Shown: positions 32,808-41,748, counted from the stretch's first letter. The stretch: DNA of 64,000 bases from Nocardia iowensis (GCF_019222765.1 NZ_CP078145.1:8060001-8124000); one strand, 5' to 3'. Made by a program: numbers and translations. The notes: generated from the sequence alone by a model not told the origin.

Positions 32808-33886
32808 CGCCCACCGCCCTGCAGCCGGCCGATCACCTTTTCGATGACCTGCGCCAGACTGCCGATGAAGGCGGGCACGTCACCGATTTCGGGCGGCCTG
32901 CTGCCCTTCGGGTCGGTCAGCGCACCGACGCTCAGATAGGACACGGTGGCCGCGACCGCGAGCACCGGCCCGTCCATACTGGCCGTGATCGAGGGGTAGA
33001 TGGCGTGCAGGCCCGCCAACGTGCCCGCGAGATCGTCGCCCATCTGCGTGAATCCGGACATCAGCCGCTGAATGCTGTCGAACAGGCTGACGAAGTCCGG
33101 CCCGGTGGTGTCGGTGAAGTCACCGAGCGCCGCCATCGTCACCGACACCTTGGCGATGAGATCGGCGATGGCCCTGTTGTTTTCGGCGACGAGACCGATC
33201 AGCGGCGGAAAAGTGTCCGCAGCCGCGCCCAATTCGGCTTTGCGTCTGGCCAACTCCCCGGTCAACGTATTCAGCCCGGACAGCACACCATCGACGTCGG
33301 CGGTGCGCTGATTGAGTGCGGCGAGCACGTCGGTCATTTCGGTGATCAGGTGCGACAACTCCGGTGCGCGCCCGGCGAACATGGAGTTCATCTCGGCGGT
33401 GATCCGCGCCGCCTGATTGAGTCCGCCGCCGTTGAGCAACAGGGAGACCGACATCATCAGCTGCTCGACCGAGGCGCCGGTCGAGGTGAGATCCGGGGCG
33501 ATGGTGTCGCCAGGGCGCAGTAGCTCGGCGCTGTCCTGCCGGGCGGGCAGGGTCATCGCGACGAACATGTCGCCGAGCGGGGTGGCCTGGCGCAGCTCGG
33601 CGGTGGTGCCACGGGGCAGCTGGATGTCCTGGCGGATCTGCATTTCCACCTCGGCGAGGAAGTTGGTGGTGCTGATCGCGGACACCATGCCGACATCGGT
33701 GCCACCGATCTTTACGTGCGCGTTCGCGGGCAGGTTGAGCGCGTCCCGGAACACCGCGCGCAGGGGGTAGCCGGGGCCGCCGATGCCCGGCTTTGGCAGC
33801 GGCACATTGTCCACCGTCACCGCGCAGCCCGCCGTCGCGGCGACGGTCGCGGCGACGACCAGCGCGGCCAGCGCCCTGGTCCTCAT
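32804..33886 (-). CDS. mceE: Mce-family lipoprotein MceE
   Basis: A 360-residue Mce protein with a lipoprotein-like signal: MRTRALAALVVAATVAATAGC, where the cysteine at residue 21 would be the lipidated N-terminus (the -3 residue is Thr, so the lipobox is not ideal). The MCE domain follows (YPLRAVFRDALNLPANAHVK, IGGTDVGMV), then a helical needle region. MceE proteins are the usual lipoprotein (LprK-like) subunit. ATG 33886 begins the signal and overlaps the stop of mceD. Confidence 0.92.
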   Translation of the reverse strand: MRTRALAALVVAATVAATAGCAVTVDNVPLPKPGIGGPGYPLRAVFRDALNLPANAHVKIGGTDVGMVSAISTTNFLAEVEMQIRQDIQLPRGTTAELRQATPLGDMFVAMTLPARQDSAELLRPGDTIAPDLTSTGASVEQLMMSVSLLLNGGGLNQAARITAEMNSMFAGRAPELSHLITEMTDVLAALNQRTADVDGVLSGLNTLTGELARRKAELGAAADTFPPLIGLVAENNRAIADLIAKVSVTMAALGDFTDTTGPDFVSLFDSIQRLMSGFTQMGDDLAGTLAGLHAIYPSITASMDGPVLAVAATVSYLSVGALTDPKGSRPPEIGDVPAFIGSLAQVIEKVIGRLQGGGR

Positions 33887-34983
33887 TTGGTCAATCCGAG
33901 CAGCGCGGCGGTGAGCCCGAAATCCGGCCCGAAGTCCTGGATCTTGCCGGTGCGACACCCGTCGAGCCGCATCTGCACTCGCTCGCAGAACACGGAAAGC
34001 GCCTCGCCGTCGAGGACCGCCTTGTCAAGCAGCCCGTGCAGGCGTAGCGCTTGATGTTCGCGACTGGTGGCGTTGGCGAGGTTCTGGAAGAACAGCGGCG
34101 TGACGTCGGCGATTTCGGTGAGCGAGCGCGCGTTGGCCCGCATCTGCCCGGTCAGCGTAGTGAATCGGGTGAGCGCACCGAGCAGTTGTTCACGGTTGTT
34201 GCCCACCACCGTCGAGGTGTTGGTGACGAAGTCGTTGAGCTGCGTCAGCACCGCTTGCAGTCCCGGCGCCTGATCGCCCATCAGCCCGACCATTTCGGTG
34301 AGCCTGCCGCTGAAATCGCGCACCGTCTGGTCGTTCTCGGCGATGATCTGGGTGATCTCGTTGAGCTTCACGATGGTGTTGGAGATCTGGTCCCCATTGG
34401 CCAGACTCACCTCGAATGCCGAGGACATCGCGTCGAGCGTCTCGCGCAGCTTGTCCCCGTTGCCGTCGAGCAGCGGGAACAGCACCCGGCTCGCCATCGG
34501 CCCGGTCTCGTTGTCGCCCTTCAGCGCTCGGCCGAGCTGGTCGAAATTGTCCAGGATGCGGTCGAGCTCGACCGGCGTGCGAGTGTGCTCCAAGGGGATG
34601 TGCGCACCGTCGGTCAGCACCGGGCCGTTGCCTTCATAGGCGGGCGCGAGTTCGATGTGGCGGTTGGTGATCAGCTGCGGCGACACCAGTGCCGCGACGA
34701 CATCGGCGGGCACCTTGACGTTCTTGTCGATGGACATGGTCACCTCGACATAGCTGCCTCTGGCCGTCACCGTGTCGACCCGACCCACCGGGACACCGAG
34801 AATCGCGACGTCGTTGCCCGCGTACAGACCGGCGACGTTCTCGAAATCGGCGCTGATCCGCAGATGTTCGCCCAGATACTGGTCCGGCAGCGCGCTCAGG
34901 CTGTCCGGCAGCAACGAACACCCCGAGGCCACGCCGGTCACCAAGCACAGCACTGCGGTCTTCAGCAAAGTACCTATTCTCAT
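33883..34983 (-). CDS. mceD: Mce-family protein MceD
   Basis: A 366-residue Mce protein. The MCE domain (about residues 40-125) contains ENVAGLYAGNDVAILGVPVGRV, the form typical of MceD. The N-terminus MRIGTLLKTAVLCLVTGVASGCS could be a lipoprotein signal with cysteine at residue 22, although MceD is usually a membrane-anchored rather than lipidated subunit. A long helical domain follows. ATG 34983 overlaps the mceC stop in TGATG. Confidence 0.9.
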   Translation of the reverse strand: MRIGTLLKTAVLCLVTGVASGCSLLPDSLSALPDQYLGEHLRISADFENVAGLYAGNDVAILGVPVGRVDTVTARGSYVEVTMSIDKNVKVPADVVAALVSPQLITNRHIELAPAYEGNGPVLTDGAHIPLEHTRTPVELDRILDNFDQLGRALKGDNETGPMASRVLFPLLDGNGDKLRETLDAMSSAFEVSLANGDQISNTIVKLNEITQIIAENDQTVRDFSGRLTEMVGLMGDQAPGLQAVLTQLNDFVTNTSTVVGNNREQLLGALTRFTTLTGQMRANARSLTEIADVTPLFFQNLANATSREHQALRLHGLLDKAVLDGEALSVFCERVQMRLDGCRTGKIQDFGPDFGLTAALLGLTK

Positions 34984-36005
34984 CAGTTGCACCCCTGTAC
35001 CGCACCGGCGAAACACAGCCAGTTGTCCGGGAAGACCCACGGCGCCCACACGTCGCCGTAGGGACCGTTGCCGAGCGCGTTATTGAACTGCCGCAACGCG
35101 ACCGGCATGATTTCGTAGAGCGAATCGAGGTTGTCCCGGTTCTTCTCCAAGCCCTCCGACATGGTGTTCAGGCTCTGGATCATCGGGCCGAGCTGATCGT
35201 TGTTCTCCAGGCCCATCTCCTGCAATAGGCGGGAGAGCTCGGCGACGTTGTCCAGCAACGACTTCAGCAAATTCTGGCGTAGCGCGACGGCATTGCCGAT
35301 CGCCTCGCCCCGGGTGAGCAGCAGCAGCACGCTGTTGCGATTGTCGGACACCAACTGCGACACCTGATCCATGCTCTTCAACAGCACGTCGACCTCGTCG
35401 CGGCGCTCGTTGATCACCTTGGCCAGCGCGCCGATGCTGTTCAACGCCTCGACGGTGAGCTGCGGCGAATCACCCATCTGCCGGCTGAGCAGGTCCAGCG
35501 ACTCGCGCAACTTGGCCGGATCGATCCGTTCGATGCGCTCGAACGACGACTTGTACACCGGATCGCGAATGACCTTGCCGAGGTTGTACGGCACCGAAGT
35601 ATTGGCGAGCACAATCTTGTTGCCCGGCAGCCCTTTTCCGTTGCCCGGGACCAGCTCGACGTGCAACTTGCCGAGGATGGTGGTCATCTTGATGGCCGCG
35701 CGTGCGTCGGGGCCGAGGCGCAGGTCCCGGCGGACCCGAAGGTCAACGACAACTTTCGCGCCGTCGAGTCGCACCGCGCGCACCGAACCTACTTCGATGC
35801 CGGACACATCCACCGACGCGCCCGCCCGCAACCCGGCCGCTTGGGCGAACTCCGCTTGAATCGTCTTGTCCCCCAGCCGGGCCTGCGACAACGCGCTGGA
35901 GCCGACCAGCAGCAGCAGCACCGAGCCCGCCGCGAGTAGACCGAGCCACAGCAACCTGTTCCGCGGTAGTCGGACGCGTCCGGCCAGGGACCGCGCTCGT
36001 GTCAT
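34983..36005 (-). CDS. mceC: Mce-family protein MceC
   Basis: A 340-residue Mce protein with an N-terminal membrane helix (about residues 18-40), the MCE domain (about 48-125, FAQAAGLRAGASVDVSGIEVGSV) and a helical C-terminal region ending with two cysteines (WLCFAGAVQGC). ATG 36005 sits in TGATG with the mceB stop, implying re-initiation. Subunit letter follows operon order. Confidence 0.9.
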   Translation of the reverse strand: MTRARSLAGRVRLPRNRLLWLGLLAAGSVLLLLVGSSALSQARLGDKTIQAEFAQAAGLRAGASVDVSGIEVGSVRAVRLDGAKVVVDLRVRRDLRLGPDARAAIKMTTILGKLHVELVPGNGKGLPGNKIVLANTSVPYNLGKVIRDPVYKSSFERIERIDPAKLRESLDLLSRQMGDSPQLTVEALNSIGALAKVINERRDEVDVLLKSMDQVSQLVSDNRNSVLLLLTRGEAIGNAVALRQNLLKSLLDNVAELSRLLQEMGLENNDQLGPMIQSLNTMSEGLEKNRDNLDSLYEIMPVALRQFNNALGNGPYGDVWAPWVFPDNWLCFAGAVQGCN

Positions 36006-37027
36006 CACCGGCACACCTCCGATTGCGAATTGCCGCCGATCTGCGAGAACAACCCCGGTGGCAGCAGCACACCCCACAGCGAGACATCCAGGCGGCAGAT
36101 GTAGGCATTGCCATAGGCGCCGTAGCTGGTGAACCTGGCGATGCCATTGAGCACGTCCGGCAGCTCCACGGCCGCCTGATCCAACGAGGCGCCGTTGAGC
36201 AACAGCAGCGCCACGCCGCTCGTCGCATCGTGCTGCGCCTGCGCCATATTCGGCTTCACCTGGCCGATCAGTTGCACCAGCGAGTCGGTCGAAACGGCCA
36301 CCTGATCGACGGAGCTCTTCAGCGACTCGCCTTGCGCATACAGCGACTCGACGAGCGAACGTGCCTGGGTGATCAGCGTTTCCAGCTCCCCGCTGCGATG
36401 TGCCAGTCCGGCGATGACACTGCTCAGGTTGGTGATGACATCGCCGAGAATCTTGTCGCGCTGCCCGAAGGTGCCCGCGAGTTCGGCGGCCTGGGTGATC
36501 AACGCGCTGAGCGAGACATTGTTGCCCTGCAAGGCTTGGATCAGCGTCTCCGACAGGGAATTGATCTGATCCGGCTGCAGCACGCTGAACAGCGGCTCGA
36601 ATCCGGACAGCAGCGCGGACACATCGAACGAGGGCTCGGTGCGCTCCAGCGGTATCGCCGAGCCCGCCGGGAGCACCTGTCCGTCGCCCGCGCCGGGAAC
36701 CAGCGCGACATAGCGTTGTCCGATCAGATTCTGATAGCGCACCATGGCCTTCGTGGTGGTGGTGAGCCGCTGCTTGCGCTGGATGCGGAAGTCGATGCGC
36801 GCCCGGTAGTCGCCGTCGAAGTCGATCGCGTCGACCCGGCCGACTCGCACACCGGCCATCCGGATGTCGTCGCCGACGCGCAGACCGAGGACGTCGGAGA
36901 ACGTCGCGGAGTAGGAATCGGTGTCGCCGGTCACCGAACGTTGCAGGGTGGACCAGATCGTGTACGTCAGCACGATCGCAACGACGGCGAAGAGGCTGAA
37001 CCCGATCAGCGCCTTACCTGATTTCAT
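36005..37027 (-). CDS. mceB: Mce-family protein MceB
   Basis: A 340-residue Mce protein. It has one N-terminal membrane helix (about residues 7-28), the MCE domain (about 38-115, FSDVLGLRVGDDIRMAGVRVGRV) and a helical region with a C-terminal cysteine pair (YICRL and SEVCR). It begins one base after the mceA stop. It is one of six subunits of the import complex. Confidence 0.92.
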   Translation of the reverse strand: MKSGKALIGFSLFAVVAIVLTYTIWSTLQRSVTGDTDSYSATFSDVLGLRVGDDIRMAGVRVGRVDAIDFDGDYRARIDFRIQRKQRLTTTTKAMVRYQNLIGQRYVALVPGAGDGQVLPAGSAIPLERTEPSFDVSALLSGFEPLFSVLQPDQINSLSETLIQALQGNNVSLSALITQAAELAGTFGQRDKILGDVITNLSSVIAGLAHRSGELETLITQARSLVESLYAQGESLKSSVDQVAVSTDSLVQLIGQVKPNMAQAQHDATSGVALLLLNGASLDQAAVELPDVLNGIARFTSYGAYGNAYICRLDVSLWGVLLPPGLFSQIGGNSQSEVCR

Positions 37028-37028
37028 C

Positions 37029-38393
37029 TCAGCGACCGCCCTTGTCCGCCGGGGTGACCGAGCCGCCTGCCAGCAGCGGCGACAGCAGCAGATACTGCGC
37101 GGCGGTCGGCTTGCCGCCGACGATCGCGGCTACCGCGTCTGTTCCACGTAAACCGCTGGGAGCAGCGGGGTTCGGTGTCGGATCCGTTGCGGCAGCCGGG
37201 GCCGTGAGACCGGGAATCAGCGGAATACCGGGAAGGCCGGGGATGGTCGGCAGCACGGGCGCCGGTCCCGCAGCATCCAACCACTTCGGTGCCATCTGCG
37301 ACGGAAACTCCTGTGGTGGAGCAACTTCCGGAACAGTGCTGCCGCCACAACGGGGTCCGCTCATGCTGCCGTATCGCGGACAGTCCTCGGCGGTGTACTG
37401 CTGGAACGGCGTGAAGGACACATCCATCTTCCAGATCATCTGGCGACTCGGCCCGAAGCCGAACACCGAACGCAATCGCTGCAGGGAGACATTGAGATTG
37501 GCCGCGGTGTCCGGCAATGCCTGCGGATCCTCGGCCAAGCTGCCGAACAGTTCGTCGACACCGGAGACCACTTCCTTGCCCGCGTCGGGATTGCGGGCGA
37601 ACAGCGAATTCACCGAGTCGACCGCCCCGTTCGCGTTGGTCAACAGGGCAATCAGCTTGTCGCGTCGTTCGGTGAGTGTGCGGGCGGTGGTCACCGACTC
37701 CGACAGCACGCCGACCAGCTCGGGCGCGGAAGCGCTCAACGCCGTCGCGGTCCGGCCGAGATCGCCGAGCATGGCGCCGATCCCAGGAATGGCGTGCACC
37801 TCGGTGAGCCAGCGGTCCAAACGTTCGATGGTGGAACCGGGGACGCGCACGGACGGGTCGAGTGCGTCGGCGAGCGTGGCGAGCACCCGGCCCAGCTTCT
37901 CCGGCTGGATGTGGTCGAGCACATCCCGCAGCACGCTCAGCGTGGTCTGCAGCTGGACGGTGCCCTCGCTGGTGTCCTCGGGAATCTCCGCGCCCGCGCG
38001 CAGGGTTTCGGTGGTCTGCCCGTTGTCGACGAGCTCGATCGCCGTCACGCCGAAGATGTTGTTGGGAATGACCCGGGCCGTCACGGCCGCCGGAATCATC
38101 GCCGCGACAGCGGGTTTCAACTTCAACTCGGCACGCTGGCGTTCACCTTTGGCGACGACCTCGACGCCATCGACCGAACCGACGATCATGCCGCGGAATT
38201 TCACGTCGGCGTGTTCGGGCAGCCCGTCACCGGTGCTGGTGAGCACGGCGACGACGCCGACGTTGTCCTCGAAATGACCGTTATAGCGCAGCCCGAGCAG
38301 GAACAACAGCAGCAACGTGACGGTCGTCAGTGCGATACCCGCGAGCGAGAGTTGCCGCGCACTCGGGCCGCGACCACTGGGATCGATGAGCAT
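37029..38393 (-). CDS. mceA: Mce-family protein MceA
   Basis: A 454-residue Mce protein, the first of the six. A membrane helix occupies about residues 16-38, then the MCE domain (about 44-125: GVVAVLTSTGDGLPEHADVK, FRGMIVGSV), the helical needle region and a long Pro/Ala-rich tail from about residue 360 (PVLPTIPGLPGIPLIPGL). Proline-rich tails are common in actinobacterial Mce proteins. ATG 38393 lies 8 bases after the yrbEB stop and begins the conserved N-terminal part. Confidence 0.92.
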   Translation of the reverse strand: MLIDPSGRGPSARQLSLAGIALTTVTLLLLFLLGLRYNGHFEDNVGVVAVLTSTGDGLPEHADVKFRGMIVGSVDGVEVVAKGERQRAELKLKPAVAAMIPAAVTARVIPNNIFGVTAIELVDNGQTTETLRAGAEIPEDTSEGTVQLQTTLSVLRDVLDHIQPEKLGRVLATLADALDPSVRVPGSTIERLDRWLTEVHAIPGIGAMLGDLGRTATALSASAPELVGVLSESVTTARTLTERRDKLIALLTNANGAVDSVNSLFARNPDAGKEVVSGVDELFGSLAEDPQALPDTAANLNVSLQRLRSVFGFGPSRQMIWKMDVSFTPFQQYTAEDCPRYGSMSGPRCGGSTVPEVAPPQEFPSQMAPKWLDAAGPAPVLPTIPGLPGIPLIPGLTAPAAATDPTPNPAAPSGLRGTDAVAAIVGGKPTAAQYLLLSPLLAGGSVTPADKGGR

Positions 38394-38401
38394 CGCGACC
38401 C

Positions 38402-39265
38402 CTATCCCGAGATCCGGAAGCCGGGGTCGATTCCCCAGATAGCTAGCGTGAGAACAAGGTTCGCGAACACCATCACGACGATCACCATCTTGATCGCGCG
38501 GCCCGCCGCGTGCCCGACCCCTTCCGGGCCGCCGGTGGCGACATAGCCGTAGTAGCACTGCAGGAATGTCGAAAGCAGCACGAACACCACCACTTTGAGC
38601 ACCGAGAAGAAGACGTCGGCGCCATTGAGGAACTGGAAGAAGTAGTGGTCGTAGGTGCCCGCGGAGGTGCCGCCGAGGAACAGCACCGACAGCTTCGTCA
38701 TCAGATACGCGACCGCGAGGCCAACGCTGTACAGCGGGACGATGGTCAGCGTCGCCGCGATCATCCGAGTGCTCACCAGATACGGCAGCGGGCGAATGGC
38801 AATGGATTCCAGCGCGTCGATCTCCTCGGAGATCCGCATCGCGCCGAGCTGGGCGGTGAATCGGCAGCCCGCCTGAATCGCGAAGGCCAACGTGGCCAGG
38901 ATCGGGCCGATTTCCCTAGTGGTGGCGAACCCGGAGATGGCGCCGGTCAACGGGTTCATCGTGAGCAGGTTCAGCGCCGTGTACGACTCCATGCCGACGG
39001 TGATCCCGCCGAACCCGCACAGGATGATGACGACGCCGACGGTGCCGCCGCCGACGATCAGCGACCCGTTGCCCCACCCGACGTCGGCGGTGAGCCGCAG
39101 CACCTCCTTGCGATAGTGCTTGAGCGCGAACGGAATTGCCGCGACGGCCCGCACGAAGGTGATGGCCTGGTGACCGAGCCGCTGGTTGGCCCGAACCGGT
39201 CCGCGGACCGCGCCGCCGACGACGCGCAACGGTTGCAACGCCGGTGGCGTGTATCGCGACCCCAT
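38402..39265 (-). CDS. yrbEB: YrbE/MlaE-type permease B of the mce operon
   Basis: A 287-residue MlaE-family permease; with YrbEA it forms the inner-membrane part of the Mce importer. It has five to six hydrophobic segments. Family signatures are TTREIGPILATLAFA and RISEEIDALESIAI, with the EIDALE motif that contacts the MceG ATPase. It begins one base after the yrbEA stop. The ATPase MceG is not in the window and is normally encoded elsewhere. Confidence 0.93.
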   Translation of the reverse strand: MGSRYTPPALQPLRVVGGAVRGPVRANQRLGHQAITFVRAVAAIPFALKHYRKEVLRLTADVGWGNGSLIVGGGTVGVVIILCGFGGITVGMESYTALNLLTMNPLTGAISGFATTREIGPILATLAFAIQAGCRFTAQLGAMRISEEIDALESIAIRPLPYLVSTRMIAATLTIVPLYSVGLAVAYLMTKLSVLFLGGTSAGTYDHYFFQFLNGADVFFSVLKVVVFVLLSTFLQCYYGYVATGGPEGVGHAAGRAIKMVIVVMVFANLVLTLAIWGIDPGFRISG

Positions 39266-39266
39266 C

Positions 39267-40121
39267 TCAGAGCACCTTCGCCGGAAACAGCGTGTTGTAC
39301 ACCTGGGTGATGATGATGTTGGTGGCGAACAACATCAGGGCCGAGTTGACCACCGCCGCGTTCACCGAATTCGCGACACCACCGGGGCCGCCCCTGGTGT
39401 GCAGGCCGATATCGCAGGCGATGATCGCGGTCAGCGCCCCGAAGATGGCCGCCTTCACCAGCGCGACGATCAGGTCGTTCGCGACCGCGAAGGAGGCGAA
39501 CGTGCTGATGAACGATCCCGAAGTACCGCCCTGCGCATAGACATTGAACAGATAGCCGGTGGCGAAGCCGACGAAGACCACGAACCCGCACAGCAGCATG
39601 CTCACCAGCACCGCGGCCGCGAGCCGTGGCGCAACCAGCCTGCGGATCGGATCGACGCCCATCACCTTCATGGCGTCGATCTCCTCCCTGATGGTGCGGG
39701 AACCGAGGTCCGCGCAGATGGCCGAGCCGACCGCGCCCGCGATCATCAGCGAGGTGACCAGCGGCGCGCCCTGGCGAATGATGCCGAGACCGCTGACGGC
39801 CCCGATGAAGGTGGTCGCGCCGACCTGACTCACCAGCGCACCCAGCTGAATCGAGACCACCACCGCCACCGGTATCGCGACGAACACCGTCGGCGCCGCG
39901 GACACACTGGCCATGAAGGCGCACTGCTTGACGAATTCCTGGAACGGAAACCGGCGGGTGAACAACGCCAGGAACATCTCGGCGACGGCATCACGGCCGA
40001 GGGTCACCTGGCGGCCGAGCGTCTCCAGCGACCGTTGCGGGTGCCGCTGCCATAGGCCCCTCAGGTCGTCGACGGCCTTCTCCAGATCGGTCCGGTCCGG
40101 CGGTCGTTCGGTGATCGTCAC
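39267..40121 (-). CDS. yrbEA: YrbE/MlaE-type permease A of the mce operon
   Basis: A 284-residue MlaE-family permease. Signatures are QGAPLVTSLMIAGAVGSAI and REEIDAMKVMGVDP (the MceG-contact EIDAM motif), followed by four or five membrane helices. GTG 40121 was chosen because it has GGAGAGG about 9 bases upstream and starts VTITERPPDRTDLEKA; the frame continues upstream without similarity. It follows the small membrane protein gene by 20 bases. Confidence 0.92.
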   Translation of the reverse strand: MTITERPPDRTDLEKAVDDLRGLWQRHPQRSLETLGRQVTLGRDAVAEMFLALFTRRFPFQEFVKQCAFMASVSAAPTVFVAIPVAVVVSIQLGALVSQVGATTFIGAVSGLGIIRQGAPLVTSLMIAGAVGSAICADLGSRTIREEIDAMKVMGVDPIRRLVAPRLAAAVLVSMLLCGFVVFVGFATGYLFNVYAQGGTSGSFISTFASFAVANDLIVALVKAAIFGALTAIIACDIGLHTRGGPGGVANSVNAAVVNSALMLFATNIIITQVYNTLFPAKVL

Positions 40122-40141
40122 TAGGTACTGCCTCTCCAGGC

Positions 40142-40327
40142 TCAGGCGATGGTCAGCTGCCGTTGCAGCAAGACGAGGAGGTAGCCGACCACGGCGATGC
40201 CCGCCACGACGGCGCTCAGCACAGCCAGCCACAGTCCGAACCGGAGCACCGGATTCACCCGCGTGCGCCCGCCCAGGACCTTCACGCCGATCACTCCGAT
40301 GTCGATGAGCCAAACCAAGAACATCAT
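40142..40327 (-). CDS. Small membrane protein at the head of the mce operon (second)
   Basis: A 61-residue protein, MMFLVWLIDIGVIGVKVLGG onward, with two hydrophobic segments (about residues 2-16 and 30-53) separated by a basic loop GGRTRVNPVLR. Its ATG overlaps the stop of the preceding small gene as TGATG, so it is translationally coupled. It precedes yrbEA by 20 bases. I do not recognise the family. Operon position suggests an accessory or assembly role in lipid import (inference). Confidence 0.7.
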   Translation of the reverse strand: MMFLVWLIDIGVIGVKVLGGRTRVNPVLRFGLWLAVLSAVVAGIAVVGYLLVLLQRQLTIA

Positions 40328-40551
40328 CAGGTCATGCACACATTCGAGAAGGTGAGCACCGGCCAGCACACGATCGAGCCCAGGAACGAGACGACCACGT
40401 CGATGCCGTGCATATCGCGCAGGTGGCCGGTGTGGGTGAGGGTCCAGATCACACCGATCAGCCCGTACGGGATGCCGAGAATGATCAGCGTCCCGAGGAA
40501 CTCCGAGACCTTCATCTCGTAGCTGAACAGCCGATCCAGCTTCTTGAGCAT
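40327..40551 (-). CDS. Small membrane protein, first gene of the mce operon
   Basis: A 74-residue protein that starts MLKKLDRLFSYEMKVSEFLG and has two predicted membrane segments (about residues 17-39 and 47-68). AAAGGA precedes ATG 40551 at a good distance, so it is a genuine translation start. It is followed without a gap by the next small membrane gene and then yrbEA. No family is recognised. It is the first gene after the divergent control region holding the 40659 motif. Confidence 0.72.
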   Translation of the reverse strand: MLKKLDRLFSYEMKVSEFLGTLIILGIPYGLIGVIWTLTHTGHLRDMHGIDVVVSFLGSIVCWPVLTFSNVCMT

Positions 40552-40658
40552 GCGTGTCCTTTCGCGTGCCGGACGAACGCGACCGGCCGCCCGCGACGGA
40601 CCACCATGGGATCCGCCGCTGGATCCAGCCGGACACCGCATGGTCCGGTATGGGGCGC

Positions 40659-40677
40659 TATGTTACGCACGATTCCA
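40659..40677 (+). promoter_or_regulatory. 19-nt motif TATGTTACGC-NN-GATTCCA upstream of the mce operon
   Basis: TATGTTACGCACGATTCCA lies about 110 bases upstream of the first mce-operon gene and in the space shared with the divergent oxygenase gene. It matches 17 of 19 bases with 29562-29580, with identical spacing and orientation. It is proposed as the binding site of the Mce3R-like regulators. Confidence 0.5.
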
Positions 40678-40789
40678 CCAACCATGGAAGACTTTCCCGT
40701 AGATTGGTTACCCTGTTACCTGGAATAATCGCATGAACGCACCCTCGTTGACGCGACAGACCTGGGCGGCTTAAGTTATCTGTAGTTCA

Positions 40790-40807
40790 CAGGGTGTGCA
40801 CACCCTG
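40790..40807. promoter_or_regulatory. Perfect 18-bp palindrome upstream of the MpaB-family gene
   Basis: CAGGGTGTGCACACCCTG is fully self-complementary and lies 33 bases before the oxygenase ATG, within the divergent control region. It could be an operator for a homodimeric repressor or a hairpin in the leader. It differs from the asymmetric 40659 motif, so a second regulator may act here. Confidence 0.5.
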
Positions 40808-40839
40808 CGGAGTCGATTCAGGACACGGAAGGACTCCCC

Positions 40840-41748
40840 ATGACCGCCGCCGCTCATTCCTCGAATCGCCGCGACACCGTCCCGATGACGAAAGACCGAA
40901 CGCGGATCACCATCGGTTCCGCGCACCGGCCGGTCACGAAGCGGCCGATCAAACTGACCGACGCGCTCGACTTCTGGTCCTTCGCGGGTGCCGCGGCCAA
41001 TGTGGTGATGCAGATGGCAAGGCCGGGCGTAGGGTACGGCGTCGCCGAGAGCAAGGTCGAATCCGGGTCGCTGCTCCAGCACCCGTGGAAACGGGCCCGC
41101 ACCACGACGCAGTATCTGGCGGTCGCCATCCTCGGCACCGAGCAGGAACGGCTCGCCTACCGCGAGGCGGTGAATGTCGCGCACCGGCAAGTACATTCGG
41201 CGCCGGGCGCGCCGGTGAAGTACAACGCGTTCGACCGAAATCTCCAATTGTGGGTCGCCGCTTGCCTGTACATCGGCTTCGAGGACACCTATCAACTGCT
41301 GCAGGGGCGGATGAGCGACGAGCAGGCCGAGGCGTTCTATCTGTCGTCCTCGACGCTGGGCACCACGTTGCAGGTGACCGAGGAGATGTGGCCGCCAACC
41401 CGCGCGGAATTCGATCGATACTGGAACGAAGCCTGCGAACAGGTGATGATCGACGAGTACGTGCGCGGCTACCTGGACGATCTGCTGAATCTACGGATGA
41501 TCCACTGGTATCTGCGGCTGCCGTTCCGAAACCTGTTGAAATTCCTCACGATCGGGTTCCTCGCGCCGATCTTCCGCGAACAACTCCAGGTCGAATGGAG
41601 CGCCGCCGACCAGCGGCGTTTCGAGCACCTGTTCGTGTTCGTCGCCTTCGTCAATCGGTTCATCCCACGCTTCCTCCGGCACGGCGGAACCTACAGCCTG
41701 CTGGCGGATGTGCGGCGTCGAATCCGCAAGCAGAAGAACCTCATCTGA
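40840..41748 (+). CDS. Oxygenase MpaB family protein (DUF2236)
   Basis: A 302-residue protein of the MpaB/latex-clearing-protein (DUF2236) superfamily, whose characterised members are haem oxygenases or haem proteins. Family traits are FWSFAGAAANVVMQMARPGVG near the N-terminus, HPWKRARTTTQYLAVAILG, REAVNVAHRQVHS with conserved histidine, and YNAFDRNLQLWVAACLY. It is divergent from the mce operon and shares its control region, so it may act on an imported lipid (inference). ATG 40840 has GGAAGGA upstream. The frame ends before a strong hairpin. Confidence 0.85.
   Translation: MTAAAHSSNRRDTVPMTKDRTRITIGSAHRPVTKRPIKLTDALDFWSFAGAAANVVMQMARPGVGYGVAESKVESGSLLQHPWKRARTTTQYLAVAILGTEQERLAYREAVNVAHRQVHSAPGAPVKYNAFDRNLQLWVAACLYIGFEDTYQLLQGRMSDEQAEAFYLSSSTLGTTLQVTEEMWPPTRAEFDRYWNEACEQVMIDEYVRGYLDDLLNLRMIHWYLRLPFRNLLKFLTIGFLAPIFREQLQVEWSAADQRRFEHLFVFVAFVNRFIPRFLRHGGTYSLLADVRRRIRKQKNLI

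Noticed and set aside
34051..35061. A 336-codon plus-strand frame opposite mceD
   Set aside because: It is the antisense shadow of mceD, with low-complexity His/Arg-rich translation and no ribosome site or family match.
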